A DNA stretch of 38,445 nucleotides from assembly GCA_002863155.1 (NCBI GenBank), contig PKED01000058.1, positions 1-38,445 on the forward strand, given 5' to 3'. The notes below the pieces were generated by a model. That model had not been told where the DNA came from, ran no database searches, and was given only the letters and a program-made list of their open reading frames with translations. This DNA is from Sphingomonadaceae bacterium (lineage in GTDB: Bacteria; Pseudomonadota; Alphaproteobacteria; Sphingomonadales; Sphingomonadaceae). Of the stretch, positions 18,025 to 26,916 are shown piece after piece (within the stretch, counting starts at the first letter, position 1; each line of letters begins with the position of its first letter). A program made the translations under genes and the position numbers.

Positions 18025-18242
18025 CCGACGAGGATCGCATCGCGCAGCGTCGCTATTATCTGATGACGCTGGCCCGAATCGCCGGGGCGGGCGGCGCGGT
18101 GCTCGGCATCGTCCTGCTCGCCCGCGCGGTCGAATGGCCGGACAAGGCAATCGGCCTTGCGCTCACGCTCGCGTCGCTGTGGGAAATGGCGGTGCTGCCA
18201 CGCGCGCTCGCCGCACGCTGGAAGAGCAAGCCGAAGCCGTGA
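18021..18242 (+). CDS. Small two-helix membrane protein
   Basis: A 73-residue protein beginning MTDEDRIAQRRYYLMTL. Two hydrophobic segments (about residues 15-33, IAGAGGAVLGIVLLARAVE, and 40-60, KAIGLALTLASLWEMAVLP) are followed by a basic tail RWKSKPKP. It would lie in the inner membrane with a cytoplasmic C-terminus. Its start overlaps the HAD stop (ATGA) and its stop overlaps the ATP12 start (GTGA), which strongly supports translation. I recognise no named family. Its position before an F1-ATPase assembly chaperone invites a link to ATP synthase assembly, but this is inference only. Confidence 0.8.
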   Translation: MTDEDRIAQRRYYLMTLARIAGAGGAVLGIVLLARAVEWPDKAIGLALTLASLWEMAVLPRALAARWKSKPKP

Positions 18243-18922
18243 AGCGTTTCTGGTCAGACGTTGCCGTGACTGCGGAGCGCGGCATCGCGCTCGACGGCAA
18301 GCCGGTGCGCACGCCCGGCCGCGTGCCGCTGCTGCTGCCGACACAGGCGCTTGCCGAGGCCGTGGCCGACGAATGGCGCGCGGTCGACGGTGAGATCGAT
18401 CCGCGCGCGATGGCGCTGACCGGCCTCGCCAACGCGGCGATCGACCGGATCGCGCCCGACCCGGCCGCTTTTGCCGCAGGCCTTGCCGCCTATGCCGAAA
18501 GCGACCTGCTCTGCTACCGCGCCGATGCCCCGGCCGAACTCGTCGCGCGGCAGGCGGCGGCCTGGGATCCGCTGCTCGACTGGGCGCGGCGGACCTATGA
18601 CGTCGATTTCGTGGTGACGAGCGGCGTCATGCACCGCCCGCAGCCGCCCGCGACGATCGCCCGGCTGCAAGCGGCAGTGGCATCCCGCGACGCCTTCATC
18701 CTGGCCGCGCTCTCGCCGATCGTTACGGTCAGCGGATCTCTAATCGCCGCACTCGCGCTTGCCGAGCAAGGGGCCGATCCCGAAGCGGTGTGGCTGGCGT
18801 CCGAACTCGACAGCGACTGGCAGGCCGAGAATTGGGGCGAGGATGATCTGGCGGCCCCCGCGCGCCGAGCGCGCCGCCGGGACTATGAAGCAGGCGTGCG
18901 GATGCTGGAATTACTCCGCTAA
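18239..18922 (+). CDS. ATP12 family chaperone (F1-ATPase assembly)
   Basis: A 227-residue protein of the ATP12 family. In mitochondria, Atp12 binds the F1 alpha subunit during ATP synthase assembly; alphaproteobacterial members are presumed to act likewise in the cytoplasm. Visible family segments are KRFWSDVAV, ALDGKPVRTPGRVPLLLPT, VADEWRAVDGEIDPRAMALTGLANAAIDRI, YAESDLLCYRA and the C-terminal WGEDDLAAPARRARR. The GTG start at 18239 overlaps the preceding stop in GTGA. An in-frame start at 18134 is rejected because it would bury the start in the previous gene. MITE copy 4 begins 18 bases after its stop. Confidence 0.92.
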   Translation: MKRFWSDVAVTAERGIALDGKPVRTPGRVPLLLPTQALAEAVADEWRAVDGEIDPRAMALTGLANAAIDRIAPDPAAFAAGLAAYAESDLLCYRADAPAELVARQAAAWDPLLDWARRTYDVDFVVTSGVMHRPQPPATIARLQAAVASRDAFILAALSPIVTVSGSLIAALALAEQGADPEAVWLASELDSDWQAENWGEDDLAAPARRARRRDYEAGVRMLELLR

Positions 18923-18940
18923 GTGTTCCCCAATCCGTTA

Positions 18941-19075
18941 GTTTCGGATGATTTTTGGTTGGATCAAATCCCCAACCGTTGGTGTCGAGCGAAGTCGAGA
19001 CACCCTGCGCAACGCTCGTGGCCTGTTTCTCGACTGCGCTTGAAACGAACGGGTCAAGGTAATGTCATCGGACTC
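18941..19075 (+). mobile_element. 135-bp MITE-like repeat, copy 4
   Basis: A complete copy with TA at 18939-18940 and 19076-19077. The left terminal repeat is decayed (GTTTCGGATGAT); the right end GTCATCGGACTC is the best match to the consensus left end (complement GAGTCCGATGAC, 11 of 12). It lies between the convergent ATP12 and gmk genes and is followed directly by a second, diverged copy of the internal hairpin core. Confidence 0.85.
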
Positions 19076-19078
19076 TAG

Positions 19079-19150
19079 TGTCGAGCGAAGTCGAGGCACG
19101 GTTGGCGTCGCTTGCGGCCCGTTTCCCGACTTCGCTCGAAACAAGCGGGG
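19079..19150. repeat. Diverged palindromic core related to the MITE hairpin
   Basis: GTGTCGAGCGAAGTCGAGGCAC (here in two parts around 19079-19100) faces GTTTCCCGACTTCGCTCGAAAC around 19123-19145, making an imperfect hairpin of about 20 bp. It shares TGTCGAGCGAAGTCGAG with the internal arm of the MITE but lacks the MITE ends and flanking TA arrangement. It could be an independent palindromic repeat from which the MITE core derives, or a remnant of another copy. Confidence 0.65.
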
Positions 19151-19176
19151 GTACGTAACCAGCGGTAAGGCAGCCC

Positions 19177-19821
19177 CTACTTCATCAGATGGCGGATGAA
19201 GCCGATCAGCCCGGTCTGGCGCGATCGCTTCAGCCGTTCGGCGGCAAGGATCGTGCGCACGTCGCGAAAGCACCGGTCGACATCGTCGTTGACCAGCACA
19301 TAGTCATAGCCGTCCCAGTGGCTTACTTCGGCGGTCGCGCGCTGCATGCGCGCGTCGATGACCTCCGCCGAATCGGTCGCGCGGCGGACGAGGCGCTCGT
19401 TCAGCTCCTCCATCGACGGCGGCAGGATGAAGACGCGCACGACATCGCCGCCCGCGATCTGGAACAGCTGCTGCGCGCCCTGCCAGTCGATATCGAACAG
19501 CACGTCCTTGCCGTCGCTGAGCATCGCGTCGACCTGCGCCTTGGGCGTACCGTAGCGCTGACCGAACACATGCGCCCATTCGAGGAATTCATGGCCGGCG
19601 ACCATCGCCCGGAACTTGTCGAGACTGACGAAATGATAATCCTTGCCGTCCTGTTCGCCCGGGCGGATCGGTCGCGTCGTCGCCGATACCGACATCGCCA
19701 GATCGGGCTCGGCCTCAAGCAGCATCCGCGCGATCGTCGACTTACCGGCACCCGAAGGCGACGACAGCACGAACAGCACGCCGCGGCGCTGAAACCCGTG
19801 AGGATCAAGGGGTCGGTCCAT
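19177..19821 (-). CDS. gmk: Guanylate kinase
   Basis: A 214-residue cytosolic kinase converting GMP and ATP to GDP and ADP. The P-loop SSPSGAGKST spans residues 20-29. The GMP-binding segment SVSATTRPIRPGEQDGKDYHFVS, EFLEWAHVFGQRYGTPK and the Walker B-like VLFDIDWQGAQQL follow, then the lid RLVRRATDSAEVI. The length is normal. It lies 42 bases after fumC on the same strand and converges on ATP12 across the repeat region. Confidence 0.97.
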   Translation of the reverse strand: MDRPLDPHGFQRRGVLFVLSSPSGAGKSTIARMLLEAEPDLAMSVSATTRPIRPGEQDGKDYHFVSLDKFRAMVAGHEFLEWAHVFGQRYGTPKAQVDAMLSDGKDVLFDIDWQGAQQLFQIAGGDVVRVFILPPSMEELNERLVRRATDSAEVIDARMQRATAEVSHWDGYDYVLVNDDVDRCFRDVRTILAAERLKRSRQTGLIGFIRHLMK

Positions 19822-19863
19822 GCGCGCTAGTGGCGCGGGGGTGGCCGCGTCGTCAAGGGGCGA

Positions 19864-21249
<1,386 letters not shown>

Positions 21250-21259
21250 AATCATCTCC

Positions 21260-21337
21260 GTCATGCCGGACTTGATCCGGCATCCCGCTGCCTGCGCCGG
21301 CCGAAACAGCGGGACCCCGGTTCAAGGCCGGGGTGAC
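21260..21337. repeat. Long imperfect palindromic repeat between sspB and fumC
   Basis: The left part GTCATGCCGGACTTGATC continues through GGCATCCCGCTG and is matched by the complement of the right part, which reads from 21337 backwards as GTCACCCCGGCCTTGAAC and so on. This gives a stem of about 31 positions with several mismatches around a short loop. The sequence is of a type I recognise as dispersed in alphaproteobacterial genomes. It reaches the fumC translation start region and may affect sspB mRNA 3' stability. Confidence 0.8.
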
Positions 21338-21346
21338 GAATGCTCC

Positions 21347-21820
21347 TTACTTCTTCCGCTTGAAATCGACCGACACCACGTTCGACCCATCGTCGCGCGG
21401 GCCGCCGTCATTTTCCGCCTCGTCATGCGGCTCGGGCTCGTCGGGTCCGTCGGCGGCCTGGAACCGCAGTTCGAAATTGACGGCCGGATCGTGAAAGCCG
21501 GTGATCGCCGAATAGGGAATGACCAGCTTCGAAGGCACCTGGTTGAAGCTCAACCCAACCGAAAAACGCGTCTCGTCGACTTTCAAATCCCAGAACTTGT
21601 TCTGCAGCACGATCGTCATTTCGTCGGGGAAGCGCTCGATCAGCCGCTTGGGAATATCGACGCCGGGCACCTGGGTCTTGAAGGTGATGTAGAAATGATG
21701 GTCGCCGGGCAGGTCGCCGGTCCCCGCGATTGAGCCGAGCACGCGCCCGACGACGGCGCGCAGAGCCTCCTGGACGATCTCGTCATAGGGAATCAGGCTG
21801 TCGGGCATCAAATCGCTCAT
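21347..21820 (-). CDS. sspB: SspB family ClpXP adaptor
   Basis: A 157-residue protein of the alphaproteobacterial SspB family, which delivers ssrA-tagged and other substrates to the ClpXP protease. The N-terminal domain has SLIPYDEIVQEALRAVV, HHFYITFKTQVPGVDIP, MTIVLQNKFWDL and FSVGLSFNQVPSKLVIPYSAI. An acidic linker (DGPDEPEPHDEAEND) leads to a basic C-terminal tail, NVVSVDFKRKK, the position of the ClpX-binding peptide. The ATG at 21820 gives the canonical N-terminus; the open frame extends further upstream but through the divergent hisB region. Confidence 0.92.
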   Translation of the reverse strand: MSDLMPDSLIPYDEIVQEALRAVVGRVLGSIAGTGDLPGDHHFYITFKTQVPGVDIPKRLIERFPDEMTIVLQNKFWDLKVDETRFSVGLSFNQVPSKLVIPYSAITGFHDPAVNFELRFQAADGPDEPEPHDEAENDGGPRDDGSNVVSVDFKRKK

Positions 21821-21892
21821 CGCCTGATTGACTAACGCCGTTCGCGGGGCGGTCAAGATTGCGCAAGGCCAATCAGGCGCTATGGGAGGGCA

Positions 21893-22480
21893 ATGCGCCG
21901 CGCCACCATATCCCGTACCACCAAGGAAACCTCGATCGAGGTGACGGTCGATCTCGACGGCACCGGCCAATATTCGGTGTCGACCGGCATCGGCTTTCTC
22001 GATCATATGGTCGAACAGCTGTCGCGCCATTCGCTGATCGATATCGACCTGAAAGCGGTCGGCGACCTGCACATCGATCAGCATCACACCACCGAAGATT
22101 CGGCGCTCGCCATCGGCGAGGCGGTGGCCAAGGCGCTCGGCGACAAGGCCGGCATCCGCCGTTACGGCGACGCGCTGTCGCCGATGGACGAGACGCTGAC
22201 CCGCGTCGCGCTCGACATTTCCGGGCGACCCTATCTGGTCTGGAAATCGGCGTTCAGCACGACCCGGCTGGGCGAAATGGATACCGAGCTGTTCGAACAT
22301 TGGTTCCACAGCTTCGCCCAGACCGCGGGGCTGACGCTCCATGTCGAGACGCTGTACGGCCACAACAACCACCACATCATCGAAAGCGCGTTCAAGGGCC
22401 TCGCGCGGGCGCTGCGCACCGCCGTCGAGGTCGATCCGCGCAAGGCAGGAGCGATCCCTTCGACCAAGGGCGTGCTGTAG
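21893..22480 (+). CDS. hisB: Imidazoleglycerol-phosphate dehydratase
   Basis: A 195-residue enzyme for step six of histidine synthesis, converting imidazole glycerol phosphate to imidazole acetol phosphate with Mn2+. The metal-binding histidine motifs are seen as [32 protein letters not shown] and [19 protein letters not shown]. It is the monofunctional form, with no phosphatase domain. It is first in the his cluster, with hisH starting 2 bases after its stop, and divergent from sspB. No attenuator-like His-codon leader is visible in the 72-base upstream gap. Confidence 0.97.
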   Translation: MRRATISRTTKETSIEVTVDLDGTGQYSVSTGIGFLDHMVEQLSRHSLIDIDLKAVGDLHIDQHHTTEDSALAIGEAVAKALGDKAGIRRYGDALSPMDETLTRVALDISGRPYLVWKSAFSTTRLGEMDTELFEHWFHSFAQTAGLTLHVETLYGHNNHHIIESAFKGLARALRTAVEVDPRKAGAIPSTKGVL

Positions 22481-22482
22481 CA

Positions 22483-23094
22483 ATGGCCGAGCACGTGGCG
22501 CTGATCGATTACGGCGCGGGCAATCTCCATTCGGTCGCCAACGCGCTGAAGGCGGCAGGCGCATCGACGGTCGAGATCACCGCGAACGCCGCTGTGGTCG
22601 CGGTCGCCGACCGGATCGTGCTGCCGGGCGTCGGCGCGTTCGGGGCCTGCGCGGCCGCCTTGCGTGCGCTGCCCGGCATGACCGAGGCGCTGACGGTGCG
22701 CGTGATCGGCGGCGGCGTGCCCTTTCTCGGCATCTGCGTCGGCATGCAGCTGATGGCGACGCGCGGTCTTGAGTTCGGGACACATCCGGGGCTGGACTGG
22801 ATATCGGGCGAGGTCGCGGCGATGACGCCCGAAGATCCGGACGCCAGGATCCCGCATATGGGCTGGAACGACGTCGCGCCAACGGTCGCGCATCCGCTGA
22901 TCGAGCCCGGCGAGGCCTATTTCCTGCACAGCTATGCCTTTAGCGGTCGCGACGTGATCGCGACGACCGGGCATGGCGGATCGGTGGTGGCGGCGATCGG
23001 CCGCGCCAACATGCTCGGCGTCCAGTTCCACCCCGAAAAAAGCCAGCGCTACGGCCTCGCGTTGCTCGAACGTTTCCTCAGGTGGCGGCCGTGA
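22483..23094 (+). CDS. hisH: Imidazole glycerol phosphate synthase, glutaminase subunit
   Basis: A 203-residue class I glutamine amidotransferase that supplies ammonia to HisF. The N-terminus ALIDYGAGNLHSVANAL, the oxyanion strand LPGVGAFG, the nucleophile Cys in LGICVGMQLMA and the catalytic QFHPEKSQRYG (His and Glu) are all present. The ATG at 22483 lies just after the hisB stop. The stop TGA overlaps the hisA GTG start, indicating coupled translation. Confidence 0.97.
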   Translation: MAEHVALIDYGAGNLHSVANALKAAGASTVEITANAAVVAVADRIVLPGVGAFGACAAALRALPGMTEALTVRVIGGGVPFLGICVGMQLMATRGLEFGTHPGLDWISGEVAAMTPEDPDARIPHMGWNDVAPTVAHPLIEPGEAYFLHSYAFSGRDVIATTGHGGSVVAAIGRANMLGVQFHPEKSQRYGLALLERFLRWRP

Positions 23095-23825
23095 GTCTGA
23101 TTGTTTTCCCGGCAATCGATCTGAAGGGCGGCCAGGTCGTCCGGCTCGCCGAGGGCGATATGGACCGCGCGACCGTCTATGGCGACGATCCCGCCGCGCA
23201 GGCGATGATTTTTGCCGGGCAAGGCGCCGGACACCTCCATGTCGTCGATCTCGACGGCGCCTTTGCGGGCGATTCGGTCAATGGCGAGGCGGTGAAAGCA
23301 ATTGTCGAACGCTTCCCCGGCCACGTCCAGCTCGGCGGCGGCATCCGCACCCGCGCGAGCATCGAGCGCTGGTTCGATCTGGGCGTCTCGCGCGTCGTGA
23401 TCGGCACGGCGGCGCTCGACGATCCGGAACTGGTACGCGCGGCGGCGCGCGATTTCCCCGGCGGGATCGTCGTCGCGGTCGATGCGAAGGACGGCATGGT
23501 CGCGACCAAGGGCTGGGCCGATGTGTCGACCACCAGCATCGTCGATCTGGGCCGCCGGTTCGAGGATGTCGGCGTCGCCGCGCTGCTCTTCACCGATGTC
23601 GGGCGCGACGGGCTGCTGAAGGGCGTCAACATCGACGCGACGGTCGACCTCGCGCGGATGGTCGATATTCCTGTGATTGCATCGGGCGGGGTGAAGGGCA
23701 TTGCCGATATTCACGTACTCGCGCTGCATGCGAAATCGGGGATCGAAGGCGTGATTACCGGTCGCGCGCTTTATGACGGGCGGCTCGATCTGGCTGTCGC
23801 GCTCGAAGTGGCGCGCGCCGCGTGA
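23091..23825 (+). CDS. hisA: ProFAR isomerase (phosphoribosylformimino-5-aminoimidazole carboxamide ribotide isomerase)
   Basis: A 244-residue TIM barrel that isomerises ProFAR to PRFAR, the HisF substrate. It has [14 protein letters not shown] with the catalytic Asp, [36 protein letters not shown] and [13 protein letters not shown]. The start is taken as GTG 23091 (GTGA overlap with the hisH stop), which gives the usual short N-terminus [10 protein letters not shown]. An in-frame GTG at 23082 is possible. It ends in another GTGA overlap with hisF. Confidence 0.97.
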   Translation: MSLIVFPAIDLKGGQVVRLAEGDMDRATVYGDDPAAQAMIFAGQGAGHLHVVDLDGAFAGDSVNGEAVKAIVERFPGHVQLGGGIRTRASIERWFDLGVSRVVIGTAALDDPELVRAAARDFPGGIVVAVDAKDGMVATKGWADVSTTSIVDLGRRFEDVGVAALLFTDVGRDGLLKGVNIDATVDLARMVDIPVIASGGVKGIADIHVLALHAKSGIEGVITGRALYDGRLDLAVALEVARAA

Positions 23826-24592
23826 CCGTCCGCGCGCGCGTGATCCCCTGTCTCGACGTCGCGAATGGCCGCGTGGTCAAGGGCGTGAATTTCGTCGATC
23901 TGCGGGACGCGGGCGATCCGGTCGAACAGGCGCGCGCCTATGACGCGGCGGGCGCGGACGAGCTCTGCTTCCTCGACATTACCGCGAGCCATGAGGCGCG
24001 CGGGACGATCATCGATGTCGTCCGCCGCACGGCCGAGGTCTGCTTCATGCCGCTGACCGTGGGCGGCGGGGTGAGAAGCGCGGATGATGCGCGTGCGCTG
24101 CTGCTCGCCGGTGCGGACAAGGTGGCGGTCAATTCGGCTGCGGTCGAGCGGCCCAAAGTGGTCGCCGAGATCGCCGATCGCTTCGGCAGCCAGTGCTGCG
24201 TCGCCTCGGTCGATGCTCGACAGGTGGCCGACGGTCGCTGGGAAGTCTTCACCCATGGCGGGCGGCGCGCGACCGACATCGACGCGGTCGAACATGCGCT
24301 TCGCCTCGCTGATCTGGGTGCGGGCGAACTGTTGATAACGTCGATGGACCGCGACGGCACGCGCGGCGGGTACGACATCGAGCTGATCCGCACCATCGCC
24401 GATCAGGTGCGCGTGCCGGTGGTTGCCTCGGGCGGAGTCGGCGGGCTTGCCGATCTGGTCGCGGGCATCACCGAAGGGCATGCAAGCGCAGTGCTGGCCG
24501 CGTCGATCTTCCATTTCGGCGAGGCGAGCATTGCCGACGCGCATCGCACGCTGGCAGCGGCAGGCGTGCCGGTGCGCACCCCGATCGCATAA
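23822..24592 (+). CDS. hisF: Imidazole glycerol phosphate synthase, cyclase subunit
   Basis: A 256-residue TIM barrel that condenses PRFAR with ammonia from HisH to give imidazole glycerol phosphate and AICAR. Diagnostic parts are [22 protein letters not shown] (catalytic Asp), [36 protein letters not shown]-like [15 protein letters not shown] (second catalytic Asp) and [10 protein letters not shown]. It starts with GTG overlapping the hisA stop. A small membrane-protein ORF and hisE follow. Confidence 0.98.
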   Translation: MTVRARVIPCLDVANGRVVKGVNFVDLRDAGDPVEQARAYDAAGADELCFLDITASHEARGTIIDVVRRTAEVCFMPLTVGGGVRSADDARALLLAGADKVAVNSAAVERPKVVAEIADRFGSQCCVASVDARQVADGRWEVFTHGGRRATDIDAVEHALRLADLGAGELLITSMDRDGTRGGYDIELIRTIADQVRVPVVASGGVGGLADLVAGITEGHASAVLAASIFHFGEASIADAHRTLAAAGVPVRTPIA

Positions 24593-24627
24593 GCACCGCC
24601 TTAACCCGCTGCTGCTACGCCGGGTAT

Positions 24628-24792
24628 ATGCAGACTTTCACGCTCGTTGCCGCCCATTCGGGAACGCCGACCCCGCGCACGGCGCCGGAGCTGTCGGACA
24701 TTGCACTGTTCGTGATGGCGGCGGCGGGGGTGTGGTTCGTGCGCCGTGCATTGCGCCGCCGTTTCGCCAAGGCACGCGCCGCGAAGGATTGA
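24628..24792 (+). CDS. 54-residue PEP-CTERM-like microprotein in the his operon
   Basis: A 54-codon frame from ATG 24628 to TGA 24792 fills the hisF-hisE gap. Its second half has a tripartite layout: a Pro-Glu motif (APELSDIALF, Pro20-Glu21), a hydrophobic helix of about 14-18 residues (ALFVMAAAGVWFV) and an Arg-rich tail (RRALRRRFAKAR). This resembles PEP-CTERM sorting signals, but there is no N-terminal signal peptide or mature domain. It may simply be a single-span membrane microprotein. The ribosome-binding site is weak, and translation is inferred from its placement and protein-like layout. Confidence 0.55.
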   Translation: MQTFTLVAAHSGTPTPRTAPELSDIALFVMAAAGVWFVRRALRRRFAKARAAKD

Positions 24793-24823
24793 CGCAAGCG
24801 CGCGGCTGGGCCAGCCCAAGGCG

Positions 24824-25144
24824 ATGGCCGAAGATTTCATCGCCTCGCTCGAATCGCTGATCCGCAGCCGCCGCGGCGCGGACCCCGTGACGAGCTACAC
24901 GGCCAAGCTGTTCGCGGCCGGCCGCGCCAAGATCGCACAAAAGGTGGGCGAGGAAGCGGTCGAGACCGTCATCGCGTCGCTGAGCGACGATCGCGCCGCG
25001 CTGGTAAGCGAGGCGACCGACCTGATGTTTCACCTGCTCGTCCTGCTCGCCGATGCCGGACTTAGCCTCGACGATGTCCGCGCCGAACTGGCGCGGCGCG
25101 AAGGCGTGTCGGGCATCGACGAGAAAGCGGCGCGCGCCGGCTGA
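24824..25144 (+). CDS. hisE: Phosphoribosyl-ATP pyrophosphatase
   Basis: A 106-residue all-alpha MazG-like pyrophosphohydrolase for step two of histidine synthesis (PR-ATP to PR-AMP). The motif KVGEEAVETVIASLSDDR followed by LVSEATDLMFHLLVLLADAGLSLDDV contains the metal-binding Glu/Asp set. The ATG at 24824 (MAEDFIASLESLI) is preferred over the in-frame 24746, which would overlap the microprotein frame. It is the last his gene of the run. The gene after it is on the opposite strand, only 3 bases away. Confidence 0.96.
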   Translation: MAEDFIASLESLIRSRRGADPVTSYTAKLFAAGRAKIAQKVGEEAVETVIASLSDDRAALVSEATDLMFHLLVLLADAGLSLDDVRAELARREGVSGIDEKAARAG

Positions 25145-25147
25145 CCG

Positions 25148-26323
25148 TCACGGCGCGCACTGGGTGCGATCGCCCGCCTGGCACGCGGCGACGCGGCGGC
25201 GCCATTCGGCCATTTTGGCTTCATGCTCCCGGTTTATGCGATCGATCTCCGCCTGCCGCGCGCGCACCTCGGCGTTATAGGCGGCGCGGTCCGCTTCGAT
25301 TTTCGCTTTGCGTTCGGCCTCAGCGGTTGCAAGACGTTCCCGTTCACGCCGGAGCTGCTCGGCATAGACTTCGCGAAGCTTGCGATTTTCTTCTTCAACC
25401 GCAGCCTTGGCTGCGGCTTCGCGCGCTTCATACGCGCGCAGCGCCTGTTCATGCTCCTGCAAGGCGCGTTGCCGGGCCAGACCCTCGGCAGTCAGCGGAC
25501 CATCCAATTGCGTCGCGCACGGCCCCTGGCCCTTCGGGCACGGCTTGGCATTTGCCACGGGCGGCGGCGGCGCGACCGGCCGCTCGCCGGGCTTATAGAC
25601 TTTCAGGTCGGGTCCCTTCACCGTCGGCTGCACGTCGGGGCCCTTCACCCGCAACACGGGGTCGCTTGGGGCAGGCACAGCGGGCTTCGGCACCGCCATG
25701 ACCGGCGCGCCCCGGGTCATCGCAGCATAGTCTGCACGAGACAAGTTAACGATAATTTCAATGGCAATAGTCTTATAGCGACTGTCAAATTGACAAGGGG
25801 AGTTTTCAAAGTCGACATACTCTACACGGCGCTCTGGATACACAACTGAGCTATTTCCTACCGGTTGAGACCAAGATAGTTTGCTGATTATTGTTGCAGA
25901 TTTTGTAACGAATGACAGCGCTTTGCTCAAATCATTTACACTATGCTGAAAATATGACTCGCAGGTGCCTTTAACTCTTTCCAGTATATCTTTTCGATAG
26001 CCGTGTCGAGGTTTCCGACCGAATTCAGACAAGTAGAAGTATGCGGGTGAATAATTACCTGATGCATATAGGCTGTCCGGTATAAAATAATAATAGGTGA
26101 CTTTGAACCAGATTGGATCACTTGTACCTTCTGCTGAAGTGTTAAAATTTCTGAGGATCATCTCGATCTTGTCGGCATCAGTCGCATTCGCAGGCAATTG
26201 TCCCCACGTGAATTGGTATCGCGTCAGAACAGGAACTTCATCTTCTGATTTTTGGGCATGTGCCAGACTTCCCGCCAGCATCGACAGGCCAATGGCGAGT
26301 GACAGCATCAAGCCTTTGATCAT
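25148..26323 (-). CDS. Exported coiled-coil protein with AT-rich N-terminal half
   Basis: A 391-residue protein with a Sec signal peptide (MIKGLMLSLAIGLSMLAG..AHA). Residues of about 25-195 form an unrecognised domain rich in Tyr, Ser and Asn (VTYYYFIPDSLYASGNY, CESYFQHSVNDL). A Pro/Lys linker with repeated VKGPD units follows, then a long charged coiled coil (about residues 285-375, rich in Glu, Arg and Ala) and two Cys pairs (CPKGQGPC, CQAGDRTQC). The start at 26323 has GGAGG 8 bases upstream. The part coding the N-terminal domain is strikingly AT-rich (22 of 60 bases G/C in 25921-25980) while the 3' part matches the genome, suggesting a mosaic or transferred gene. Confidence 0.8.
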   Translation of the reverse strand: MIKGLMLSLAIGLSMLAGSLAHAQKSEDEVPVLTRYQFTWGQLPANATDADKIEMILRNFNTSAEGTSDPIWFKVTYYYFIPDSLYASGNYSPAYFYLSEFGRKPRHGYRKDILERVKGTCESYFQHSVNDLSKALSFVTKSATIISKLSWSQPVGNSSVVYPERRVEYVDFENSPCQFDSRYKTIAIEIIVNLSRADYAAMTRGAPVMAVPKPAVPAPSDPVLRVKGPDVQPTVKGPDLKVYKPGERPVAPPPPVANAKPCPKGQGPCATQLDGPLTAEGLARQRALQEHEQALRAYEAREAAAKAAVEEENRKLREVYAEQLRRERERLATAEAERKAKIEADRAAYNAEVRARQAEIDRINREHEAKMAEWRRRVAACQAGDRTQCAP

Positions 26324-26451
26324 GGACATTCCCTCCCAGGTCGGCGGACAGGTTGCAGCCATCGCAAAGTCGCGTCAACATTGGCCGCTGTTGCGCCACG
26401 GCGTCGATACAGTATCGCCCGGGAACGGTTGAATGACGATCGCGAGACACC

Positions 26452-26829
26452 ATGCCCATCGACCCCACCCGGCCCTATGACGACAGCAACATCTTCGCCC
26501 GCATCCTGCGCGGCGAAATCCCGTCCAGCCGCGTGTACGAGGACGACCACGCGCTCGCCTTTCATGACATCAACCCGCAGGCGCCGACGCACATTCTAGT
26601 GATCCCCAAGGGGCGCTATGTGTCGTGGGACGATTTCAGCGCCCGCGCCAGCGACGCGGAAATCGCTGGCTTCGTCCGCGCGGTCGGCACCGTCGCCCGT
26701 GCAGCGGGGCTGGTCGAGCCCGGCTACCGGCTGCTCGCCAATATCGGCCTCGACGCGCATCAGGAGGTGCCGCATCTGCACGTCCACATCTTTGCGGGGC
26801 AGCCGCTCGGGCCAATGTTGGCACGATAA
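26452..26829 (+). CDS. HIT family (HinT-like) nucleotide-binding protein
   Basis: A 125-residue histidine-triad hydrolase acting on nucleoside phosphoramidates and aminoacyl adenylates. The N-terminal segment DDSNIFARILRGEIPSSRVYEDD, HILVIPKGRYVSWDDF and the catalytic EVPHLHVHIFAGQPLG are typical of the HinT/PKCI branch, with normal length. HIT genes often follow hisE in sphingomonads, as I recall; here the minus-strand coiled-coil gene lies between them. Confidence 0.93.
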   Translation: MPIDPTRPYDDSNIFARILRGEIPSSRVYEDDHALAFHDINPQAPTHILVIPKGRYVSWDDFSARASDAEIAGFVRAVGTVARAAGLVEPGYRLLANIGLDAHQEVPHLHVHIFAGQPLGPMLAR

Positions 26830-26916
26830 AGGGATTGCGCGACGCGCACGAGCGACTAGGCTTCGCCCTTCGAATAAGATGCGCCGGGGTGCACGCCGGG
26901 CAAAGGGGATAGGTTG

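Noticed and set aside
18938..19273. A minus-strand open frame running through MITE copy 4, with a near-identical peptide over copy 3
   Set aside because: The shared peptide is just the translated 135-bp repeat (45 codons, open by chance in one frame); no start signal or family supports a gene.
21821..21892. Histidine-operon attenuator or riboswitch upstream of hisB
   Set aside because: The 72-base gap has no run of His codons, no terminator hairpin and no recognisable riboswitch core.
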